In this document: positions 57,747-64,000 of the stretch, piece by piece
Numbering within the stretch: the first letter of the stretch is position 1
Layout: every line of letters starts with the position of its first letter
Assembly: GCF_002217755.1 (NCBI RefSeq)
Contig: NZ_BCFL01000038.1
Location: forward strand, 1-64,000
DNA: 64,000 nucleotides
Direction: 5' to 3'
Source: Streptomyces hyaluromycini
GTDB taxonomy: Bacteria > Actinomycetota > Actinomycetes > Streptomycetales > Streptomycetaceae
Notes under the pieces: generated by a model
The model's input: only the letters and a program-made list of their open reading frames with translations
Told to the model about the DNA's origin: nothing
The model's database searches: none
Position numbers and translations under genes: made by a program

Positions 57747-59387
57747 CTAGCGTTCCGTGACCTTGCCTGCTGCAACTTCCAGGCGGCGGCTGACTCGGAC
57801 CGCGTCCAGCATGCGGCGGTCGTGGGTGACCAGGAGGAGGGTGCCCTCGTAGGAGTCGAGCGCCGTTTCCAGCTGCTCGATCGCCGGCAGGTCCAGGTGG
57901 TTCGTCGGTTCGTCCAGGACGAGGAGGTTGACGCCGCGGCCCTGGAGCAGGGCCAGGGCGGCGCGGGTGCGCTCGCCCGGTGACAACGTGGCCGCGGAGC
58001 GCAGCACATGGTCCTGTTTGAGGCCGAACTTGGCGAGCAGGGTACGGACTTCGACCGGTTCGGTGTCCGGTACGGCCGCGCAGAAGGCGTCCAGCAGGGA
58101 CTCGGTGCCGTGGAAGAGCTTGCGGGCCTGGTCGACCTCGCCGACCAGCACGCCCGAGCCCAGGGCCGCGTGCCCGGCGTCCAGCTCCACCCGGCCCAGC
58201 AGCGCGGCGAGCAGCGTCGACTTGCCCGCGCCGTTCGCCCCGGTCACCGCGACCCGGTCCGCCCAGTCGATCTGGAGGGACACCGGGCCGAAGGTGAAGT
58301 CCCCGCGCCGTACCTCCGCGTCCCGCAGGGTGGCGACGACGGCGCCGGAGCGCGGGGCGGCCGCGATCTCCATGCGCAGGTCCCACTCCTTGCGGGGCTC
58401 CTCGACGACGTCCAGGCGTTCGATCATGCGCTGGGTCTGGCGGGCCTTGGCGGCCTGCTTCTCGCTGGCCTCGCTGCGGAACTTGCGGCCGATCTTGTCG
58501 TTGTCGTTGGACGCCTTGCGCCGGGCGTTCTTGACGCCCTTGTCCATCCAGCCGCGCTGCATCTGCGCGCGGTCTTGGAGGGCGGACTTCTTGTCGGCGT
58601 ACTCGTCGTAGTCCTCGCGGGCGTGCCGGCGGGCCGTCTCGCGTTCCTCCAGGTAGGCGTCGTAGCCGCCGCCGTAGAGGTTGATCTGGTTCTGGACCAG
58701 GTCGAGTTCGAGGACCTTGGTGACCGTGCGGGTGAGGAACTCGCGGTCGTGGCTGACGACGACCGTGCCGGCGCGCAGGCCGGTCACGAAGCGTTCGAGG
58801 CGTTCCAGGCCGTCCAGGTCGAGGTCGTTGGTGGGCTCGTCGAGGAGGAAGACGTCGTAGCGGGAGAGGAGCAGGGAGGCGAGGCCGGCGCGGGCGGCCT
58901 GGCCGCCGGAGAGGGAGGTCATCGGCTGGTCGAGGTCGACGGCCAGGCCGAGGGAGTCGGCGACCTCCTCGGCCCGCTCCTCCAGGTCGGCGCCGCCGAG
59001 GTCGAGCCAGCGTTCCAGGGCGGTGGCGTAGGCGTCGTCGGCGCCCGGTGACCCGTCGACGAGGGCCTGGGTCGCCTCGTCCATCACGCGCTGGGCCTCG
59101 GCGACCCCGGTGCGCCGGGCGAGGAAGTCGCGGACGGTCTCGCCCGGCCGCCGCTCCGGCTCCTGGGGCAGGTGGCCGACGGTCGCGGTCGGCGGGGAGA
59201 GCCGCAGTTCGCCCTGTTCGGGAGCGGTGAGCCCGGCGAGCAGCCGGAGCAGGGTGGACTTGCCCGCGCCGTTGGCACCGACCAGCCCGATCACGTCACC
59301 GGGCGCGACGACGAGGTCGAGCCCGGAGAAGAGCGAGCGGTCGCCGTGCCCGGCGGCGAGGTTCTTGGCGACGAGGGTGGCAGTCAT
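57747..59387 (-). CDS. ABC-F family ATPase
   Basis: 546 aa with two nucleotide-binding domains and no membrane segments. Walker A occurs at about 36-45 (GANGAGKSTL) and again at about 380 (GANGAGKSTL); signatures are LSGGQAARAGLASLLL and LSPGERTRAALALLQG; Walker B DVFLLDEPTNDLDLDG and LLVLDEPTNHLDLPA. The charged inter-domain linker (about 240-320) is characteristic. ABC-F proteins act at the ribosome, as translation factors or antibiotic-protection proteins. A resistance role cannot be told from sequence alone. Possibly cotranscribed with the gene 36 bp upstream. Confidence 0.94.
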   Translation of the reverse strand: MTATLVAKNLAAGHGDRSLFSGLDLVVAPGDVIGLVGANGAGKSTLLRLLAGLTAPEQGELRLSPPTATVGHLPQEPERRPGETVRDFLARRTGVAEAQRVMDEATQALVDGSPGADDAYATALERWLDLGGADLEERAEEVADSLGLAVDLDQPMTSLSGGQAARAGLASLLLSRYDVFLLDEPTNDLDLDGLERLERFVTGLRAGTVVVSHDREFLTRTVTKVLELDLVQNQINLYGGGYDAYLEERETARRHAREDYDEYADKKSALQDRAQMQRGWMDKGVKNARRKASNDNDKIGRKFRSEASEKQAAKARQTQRMIERLDVVEEPRKEWDLRMEIAAAPRSGAVVATLRDAEVRRGDFTFGPVSLQIDWADRVAVTGANGAGKSTLLAALLGRVELDAGHAALGSGVLVGEVDQARKLFHGTESLLDAFCAAVPDTEPVEVRTLLAKFGLKQDHVLRSAATLSPGERTRAALALLQGRGVNLLVLDEPTNHLDLPAIEQLETALDSYEGTLLLVTHDRRMLDAVRVSRRLEVAAGKVTER

Positions 59388-59423
59388 CAGAACGCCGATC
59401 CTAATGTCCGCGGGGCAGGGCGG

Positions 59424-60446
59424 TCAGCGCGCCGTCGCCTGCACCAGGACGCTCCCGGCGGTGCGGGCCACCAGGAAGGACCCGCCCTTGGCCGTCCTGC
59501 CGTCCAGGGGGATGCGGTGGCTGCCGGGTTCCAGGACGCCGTCGAAGAGTTCGTGGACGTGGGGGCGGGAGAGCCAGTCCAGGCGGTAGGCCGTGAGCCG
59601 TACCCGGCAGGGCGAGGTGACCTCGATGCCGGCGGTGCCGTCGGAGGCGACCAGCCGGGCCAGCCGGCGCTGCGGGAGCGGGCTGCGGTCGAGGGCGTGT
59701 TCGATCTGGGCGACGAGGAGCGGGACGATCGGGGCGAGTCCGTCCACGTAGGCCACCGCCACGCCGGCCCGCTCGAACGCCTGGCGTACGGCGGTCCGCT
59801 CCGCCTCGCCGGCCGCGGGGCCGAAGGCGACGGCTGCGTAGCCGCGGAGTTCCTCGGCGGGGACGCCGTCGGCGTCGCGGGTGATGTCGGCGCCGATGCC
59901 GATGGTGCGCAGCGCTGCGGCCAGCTTGGCGAGGAGGGCGACACGGGGGCCGATCAGCAGCACCCGGCGGCCGGGCGGCGGGCCGGAGTCTTCGAGGAGG
60001 GCACCGAGGGCCTCGCGGTACTCGGGGCCGTGGAAGCGGAACGGGCCGATGCCGTGGTAGCCGTTGAGCTCCAGGTCGGCGTGTTCGCCGGTCTGCCAGG
60101 CGAAGTCCCGCCAGATGTAGTCGTCGCCGTCGTGCTCGATGACCGCGGTGACCGCGCCGCAGGCCAGGTCCTCGCACTCGGGGCAGCCGTAGACGACGTA
60201 GCGGCCGTCGGGCAGCGGGGCCTCGGACTCCAGTAGGAGGCTGCGGACCTGCGCGGTGAAGATCGCGGGCGGCACGTCGGAGGCGAGCGGGGAGACGGCG
60301 TCCAGGTCGGAGAGCTGGAACAGCAGCGGGTGACCGTCGACGACGAAGTCCACGAAGTCCCGGTGGAGCTGGTACCCGCCGTCGGCGAGGACAGCGCCGG
60401 CACGCATCGCCGGGGCCAGGCCGAAGGTCGCGTATGCGGCAGACAT
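59424..60446 (-). CDS. Conserved hypothetical protein
   Basis: 340 aa, not assigned to a family. The middle part (about 175-250) looks like a Rossmann-type fold (RRVLLIGPRVALLAKLAAAL, GYAAVAFGPAAGEAERTAVR, AYVDGLAPIVPLLVAQIEHA). The N-terminal part includes GCPECEDLACGAVTAVIEHD, a cysteine pattern CPEC-C that might bind metal, and YIWRDFAWQTGE. GATACT 6-7 nt before the ATG and no ribosome-binding site suggest leaderless expression. Divergent from the flavoprotein gene; 36 bp upstream of the ABC-F gene. Confidence 0.75.
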   Translation of the reverse strand: MSAAYATFGLAPAMRAGAVLADGGYQLHRDFVDFVVDGHPLLFQLSDLDAVSPLASDVPPAIFTAQVRSLLLESEAPLPDGRYVVYGCPECEDLACGAVTAVIEHDGDDYIWRDFAWQTGEHADLELNGYHGIGPFRFHGPEYREALGALLEDSGPPPGRRVLLIGPRVALLAKLAAALRTIGIGADITRDADGVPAEELRGYAAVAFGPAAGEAERTAVRQAFERAGVAVAYVDGLAPIVPLLVAQIEHALDRSPLPQRRLARLVASDGTAGIEVTSPCRVRLTAYRLDWLSRPHVHELFDGVLEPGSHRIPLDGRTAKGGSFLVARTAGSVLVQATAR

Positions 60447-60452
60447 GCTGTG

Positions 60453-60505
60453 AGTATCCCCAGAGCGGGACGATCTGAGCGCGGCATGACATATTCCGCT
60501 AACGT
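60453..60505. promoter_or_regulatory. Divergent leaderless promoters
   Basis: On the minus strand GATACT (60453-60458) ends 6 nt before the ATG at 60446. On the plus strand TAACGT (60500-60505) ends 6 nt before the GTG at 60512. Both positions predict transcription starting at the start codon. The -35 elements are not clear. Confidence 0.5.
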
Positions 60506-60511
60506 CACGGT

Positions 60512-61456
60512 GTGCGGTCTGAGCTGAGTGACGAAGTGATCGTGGTCGGCGGCGGGGTCGTCGGACTGACCACGGCGGTGGTGCTGGCCGAGGGCGGGCG
60601 GCGGGTGCGGGTGTGGGCCCGGGAGACCGGCGGGCGTACGACCTCGGCGGTCGCCGGCGCGCTGTGGTGGCCGTACCGGATCGAGCCGGAGGCGCTGGTC
60701 GGGGAATGGGCGCTCGCCTCCCTTGTCGTGTACAGGGAGCTGGCGGCGCGGCCGGAGGAGACGGGCGTACGCCTGGTCGAGGGCGTACACGACGGCCTGC
60801 GGCTGGACGGGCTGGGTGCGTGGGCGGCTCAGGTGCCGGGACTGGCCGAGACCGCCGAAGGTCTTGCGGCCCGGCTGCCGTTGATCGACATGCCGGTCCA
60901 TCTGGCGTGGCTGCGGAAGCGGTTGGAGCGGGCGGGCGGGACGGTCGAGGAGCGGGTGGTGGAGGCGCTGGACGAGGTGCCCGCGCCGGTCGTGGTCAAC
61001 TGCACCGGGCTCGGGGCCCGTTCGCTCGTCCCGGATCCGGCGGTGCGTCCGGTGCGCGGGCAGCTGGTCGTGGTGGAGAACCCCGGGATCACCACCTGGT
61101 ACACGTCCGACGAGGTGGCGGGCGGCGCGTCCGCGTACTTCTTCCCGCAGCCCGGCGGGCTGCTGCTCGGGGGTACGGCGGAGGAGGACGCCTGGTCGCT
61201 GGAGCCGGATCCGGAGGTCGCGGCCGGGATCGTGGCGCGGTGTGCGGCGGTCCGGCCGGAGATCGCCGGGGCGCGGGTGCTGGCGCACCGGGTGGGGCTG
61301 CGGCCGTACCGGGCGGCGGTCCGGCTGGAGCACGAACTGCGGCCGGACGGGCGGGTGCTGGTCCACAACTACGGGCACGGCGGGGCCGGCGTCACGGTCG
61401 CCTGGGGCTGTGCGCGGGAGGCGGCCGGGCTGGTGGACACCGGCCCGGCCGCCTGA
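60512..61456 (+). CDS. FAD-dependent D-amino-acid-oxidase-like protein
   Basis: 314 aa from a GTG. The Rossmann motif VIVVGGGVVGLTTAVVLAEG starts at about residue 9, followed by TTSAVAGALWWPYRIEP, NCTGLGARSLVPDP, VRGQLVVVENPGITTWY, the arginine-bearing VGLRPYRAAVRLE and the closing HNYGHGGAGVTVAWGCA, all as in eukaryotic-type D-amino-acid oxidase. It deaminates D-amino acids with O2. No signal peptide. Confidence 0.92.
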   Translation: MRSELSDEVIVVGGGVVGLTTAVVLAEGGRRVRVWARETGGRTTSAVAGALWWPYRIEPEALVGEWALASLVVYRELAARPEETGVRLVEGVHDGLRLDGLGAWAAQVPGLAETAEGLAARLPLIDMPVHLAWLRKRLERAGGTVEERVVEALDEVPAPVVVNCTGLGARSLVPDPAVRPVRGQLVVVENPGITTWYTSDEVAGGASAYFFPQPGGLLLGGTAEEDAWSLEPDPEVAAGIVARCAAVRPEIAGARVLAHRVGLRPYRAAVRLEHELRPDGRVLVHNYGHGGAGVTVAWGCAREAAGLVDTGPAA

Positions 61457-61460
61457 GCGG

Positions 61461-63413
61461 TCAGCTCGCGGGGACGCGCTGGACGGTGCGCGGGGCGCGG
61501 ACGCCGTGCAGGGCGGTCTTCTCGGGAGCGGTCCACCGGGCGGAGGTGGCGCGGGTGAACGCGGCCGCACCGCCGACCAGCGGGACCCTGGCCGTCGTAC
61601 GGGACAGGTCCACGGTGAGCGTCGGGGTGGTGGACGGCGGATCGATGAGGTCCTTGTCCGTGCCCGCGACGATCAGCGCGAGGCGGTGGCCCTTGGGTAC
61701 GACGTGGTCGGTGGCCGCCAGGTCGAGCGTGATCGTGTAGGCCTTGCCCGGGGTGAGCGGGACGCCCTTGCCGGGGTCGGCGTAGGTGCCGAGGTCGGCC
61801 CAGCCACGGCTGAAGACGGTGTAGTCGACGGCCTTGGTGCTGGCCGCGGTCTTCAGGAAGCAGGCGCTGTCACCGGCCGTGCTCTCGCCCCAGCAGGTGC
61901 GGTCGGTGAGGGTGGTGATGCCCTCGGCGGCGTCGGCGTAGTCCCGGATGGTGTCCGGGCCGAGGTCGACCAGGACGGCGGTCAGGTGGGCCGTCGAGGT
62001 GGTCGGGGTGGCGGTGACGGTCACCTTCGACGAGCCGGACAGCCTCAGGTCGCGGGTGAGCGGCGCGGTGAGGAAGCCGGCCTTGTCCGCGGTGGGGGTG
62101 GCGAGCTGGGCGGCCCAGTCGGTCTCGCTCTGCTGCGGGTCGTCGGTGAACGTCTCGGTGCCGGAGCCCTTGTGCAGGCCGAGGGTGCCGACGCCCGCCT
62201 GGGTGCCGGTGGCGGGGCGCAGGGTGGTGGTCTGCGTGCCGCTCGGCGGCCAGACGGAGGAGGTCGCCCACTGGTCGGGGTGGCGCTCGATGTCGGCCAT
62301 CGGCTCGCGGTCGATGCCGTTGTCGTAGCCGAGGAGTTCGTGGTCGAACCAGCGGTGCAGGGTGTCGACCCAGGCGCCGCGCCGGTAGTCGAAGGGGTCG
62401 ACGTGCCCGGTCTGGGAGAGCCAGATCTTGCGCTCGACGCCGTTCTTGGCGAGGGCGTCCCACCACTGGCCGAAGTGCTTGGTGCGGACGTTGAGGTCCT
62501 GCATGCCGTGCACGAGGAAGACGCTGGCCTTCACCTTGGACGCGTCCTTGACGTAGTCGCGCTCGGTCCACAGGCCGGTCCAGTCGCCGCTGCGCGGGGC
62601 GCCGTCGACCAGCTTCTGCTGGACGGCACCGCACTTGGCGTAGGCGTCGTCGCTCTCGACGGCGCCGGCCAGCCAGTCGGGGCCCGAGTCGTAGAGCGGG
62701 GCGCCCTGGGCGAAGTAGTAGTCGTACCAGGAGGAGATGGCGCTGATCGGGACGATCGTCTTGAGTCCCTTGACGCCGGTGGCGGCCACGCCGTTGGCGA
62801 TGGTGCCGTCCCAGCTCTTGCCGATCATGCCGGTCTTCCCGTTGGTCCAGCTCGCCTTGACCGCGGTGGTGCCGGTGCGGCTGCTGTACGCCTTGGCCCG
62901 GCCGTTCAGCCAGTCGACGACGGCCTTCGCGGACTGGATGTCGGAGCGGCCGCCGATGTCGACACAGCCGTCGGAGCGGTTGGTGCCGGCCAGGTCGACG
63001 CCGACGAAGGCGTAGCCGCGGGGCACGAAGTAGTTGTCGTAGAAGAGCGGCATCTGGACGACGTTCCCGTTGGCGTCGTACGTCTTCAGCTGGCTCTCGT
63101 TGCCGCGTCCGCAGCAGGAGTAGTAGGGGCTGGCGTCCATGATGACCGGCACCTTGCGGCCCTGCGCGGCGGGTTCGGCGGGCCGGACGATGTCGGCGGC
63201 GACCCGGTCGGCCTTGCCGTCGCCGTCGGAGTCGAGGCCGGTGTCCACCCAGACGGACTCGCGGATGGCGTTCGCGTACGAGTAGACGGGTTGGCTCTCG
63301 CGAGGGGCGCCGGAAGCCTGGGCCGCGGCCGGGGTGAGGAAGGCGGCGATCAGGGCTGCGACGGCCGCGACGGCGAGCGGTCTCCAGATCGTGAAGCGCG
63401 TGCGTTTCGGCAT
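61461..63413 (-). CDS. Secreted Xaa-Pro dipeptidyl-peptidase (S15 family)
   Basis: 650 aa with a signal peptide (FTIWRPLAVAAVAALIAAFL, cleavage near AQASG). The catalytic domain (about 40-400) has the nucleophile serine in GKSWDGTIAN, the aspartate in HGMQDLNVRT and the histidine in TGHVDPFDY. A C-terminal jelly-roll domain (about 420-640) follows, as in X-Pro dipeptidyl-peptidases and CocE-like hydrolases. It should release Xaa-Pro dipeptides outside the cell. Convergent with the flavoprotein gene (4 bp gap). Confidence 0.93.
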   Translation of the reverse strand: MPKRTRFTIWRPLAVAAVAALIAAFLTPAAAQASGAPRESQPVYSYANAIRESVWVDTGLDSDGDGKADRVAADIVRPAEPAAQGRKVPVIMDASPYYSCCGRGNESQLKTYDANGNVVQMPLFYDNYFVPRGYAFVGVDLAGTNRSDGCVDIGGRSDIQSAKAVVDWLNGRAKAYSSRTGTTAVKASWTNGKTGMIGKSWDGTIANGVAATGVKGLKTIVPISAISSWYDYYFAQGAPLYDSGPDWLAGAVESDDAYAKCGAVQQKLVDGAPRSGDWTGLWTERDYVKDASKVKASVFLVHGMQDLNVRTKHFGQWWDALAKNGVERKIWLSQTGHVDPFDYRRGAWVDTLHRWFDHELLGYDNGIDREPMADIERHPDQWATSSVWPPSGTQTTTLRPATGTQAGVGTLGLHKGSGTETFTDDPQQSETDWAAQLATPTADKAGFLTAPLTRDLRLSGSSKVTVTATPTTSTAHLTAVLVDLGPDTIRDYADAAEGITTLTDRTCWGESTAGDSACFLKTAASTKAVDYTVFSRGWADLGTYADPGKGVPLTPGKAYTITLDLAATDHVVPKGHRLALIVAGTDKDLIDPPSTTPTLTVDLSRTTARVPLVGGAAAFTRATSARWTAPEKTALHGVRAPRTVQRVPAS

Positions 63414-63636
63414 GCGGCGGACGCTACCCCGGTCAACTCCCGTACAGAAGGGGGCATCTGGGGGACGGGCGGGGCGGATTGCGGCCGAATGGCGATCGTG
63501 TGACAGCAGGGGCCATGGACAGGCCAGGGGGCACAGGGACTGAATAGGCTCCGAACAGTTTCGTGCTCCATCGACTTGGCGCTGCCCGCCGCGGTGTGGC
63601 GGGTGTGCCTCGGCCCCCTACCGACCTGGAGTTCTC

Positions 63637-64000
63637 GTGCACCGCAGAATCCTCGCGCCGGGCGCCCTCGCGGCGGCCTCCCTGCTGCTGGCGATCCCGG
63701 CATCGGCCGCGAGCTACAGCCCCGGCGCACCGGGCATCGGCGACCCCTACTACCCGTACTACGGCAACGGCGGTTACGACGTCTCCCACTACGACCTGCG
63801 GTTGCAGTACCAGCCGGCCACTGACGAACTGGCCGGTACGGCGACGATCCTGGCGCGCACCACGCAGGACCTGTCCAGCTTCGACCTGGACTTCCTGCTG
63901 GACGTCAGCGAGGTACGGGTCAACGGGGTGAAGGCCGACTTCGCCACGTCCGGTCAGCACGAACTGGTCATCACCCCCAAGTCGCCGCTGGCCCAGGGCA
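63637..64000 (+). CDS. Secreted M1-family metallopeptidase, 5' part
   Basis: The open frame from the GTG at 63637 (TGGAG 5 nt upstream) runs to the window end, 121 codons. A signal peptide (VHRRILAPGALAAASLLLAI, cleavage after ASA near residue 25) is followed by PYYPYYGNGGYDVSHYDLRL and ATILARTTQDLSSFDLDFLL, the N-terminal beta-domain of M1 (gluzincin) aminopeptidases. The catalytic HExxH lies beyond the window, so activity cannot be judged. Divergent from the S15 peptidase gene. Confidence 0.88.
   Translation, partial: MHRRILAPGALAAASLLLAIPASAASYSPGAPGIGDPYYPYYGNGGYDVSHYDLRLQYQPATDELAGTATILARTTQDLSSFDLDFLLDVSEVRVNGVKADFATSGQHELVITPKSPLAQG

Noticed and set aside
1..64000. Secondary-metabolite core enzymes, CRISPR arrays, phage genes, tRNAs or rRNAs
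   Set aside because: None could be identified; apart from the hopanoid (terpenoid) operon there is no PKS, NRPS or prophage gene in the window.

Overview
The window is a high-GC actinobacterial chromosome segment, almost certainly from a Streptomyces. The support is the GC-rich codon usage, a conservon (cvnABCD), a complete actinobacterial hopanoid operon, leucine-dehydrogenase-like Vdh, ydaO-type leader RNA in front of a LysM/M23 peptidase, and many GTG/TTG starts. The gene order tdh-kbl ... conservon ... hopanoid cluster ... polyol-phosphate cluster ... idi resembles what I remember of the SCO67xx-SCO68xx region of S. coelicolor; that comparison is from memory. I saw no rRNA, tRNA, CRISPR array or complete insertion sequence. 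The last gene (an M1 peptidase) runs off the right edge, and a 163-bp palindromic element starts exactly at the left edge.

Layout. 0-2.5 kb: palindromic element, then the threonine-degradation operon tdh-kbl (minus). 2.6-6.2 kb: SDR/NTF2-like pair, LysR regulator, muconolactone-isomerase-like protein, a remnant of an MFS transporter, and a TetR regulator whose putative operator also precedes the SDR pair. 6.2-10.8 kb: GAF protein plus conservon cvnDCBA; the sensor has a His-rich repeat tail. 11-19.7 kb: DUF4037-type protein, MBL-fold hydrolase, valine dehydrogenase, XRE/MFS pair, GNAT acetyltransferase, TetR, SGNH hydrolase, secreted protein. 19.9-24.6 kb: LysM/M23 peptidase under a c-di-AMP riboswitch candidate, GH36 alpha-galactosidase, tyrosine phosphatase.

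24.6-38.4 kb is one tightly packed minus-strand hopanoid locus: small ORF - hpnC - hpnD - DUF6380-like small ORF - hpnE - polyprenyl synthase - shc - hpnG-like phosphorylase - hpnH - ispG - dxs - hpnO-like aminotransferase, followed by an XRE-cupin regulator and a 40-aa membrane protein. It carries precursor supply (Dxs, IspG), prenyl condensation, squalene formation (HpnCDE), cyclisation (Shc) and side-chain addition and tailoring (HpnH, HpnG, HpnO) in one transcription unit with mostly 1-4 bp overlaps.

38.6-45.8 kb: a TagGH-like ABC exporter and a five-gene operon with two CDP-alcohol phosphatidyltransferase-fold proteins, a nucleotidyltransferase, a glycerol-1-phosphate-dehydrogenase-like enzyme and a GT2 glycosyltransferase. 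I read it as a surface phospho-polyol polymer pathway, with a PHO-box-like repeat at its promoter; this is the best candidate for an undescribed system here. 46-64 kb: CDF metal transporter, idi, anti-sigma-type ATPase, crotonase-fold protein lacking both catalytic glutamates, a decayed DJ-1/PfpI gene, SCO6745-like protein, tex, DUF4232 lipoprotein, a large MprF-like membrane protein with a degenerate kinase domain, DUF1003 protein, ABC-F ATPase, a hypothetical, a D-amino-acid-oxidase-like flavoprotein, a secreted S15 peptidase and the start of an M1 peptidase. Three copies of a dispersed hairpin repeat occur, one inside the 3' end of dxs.
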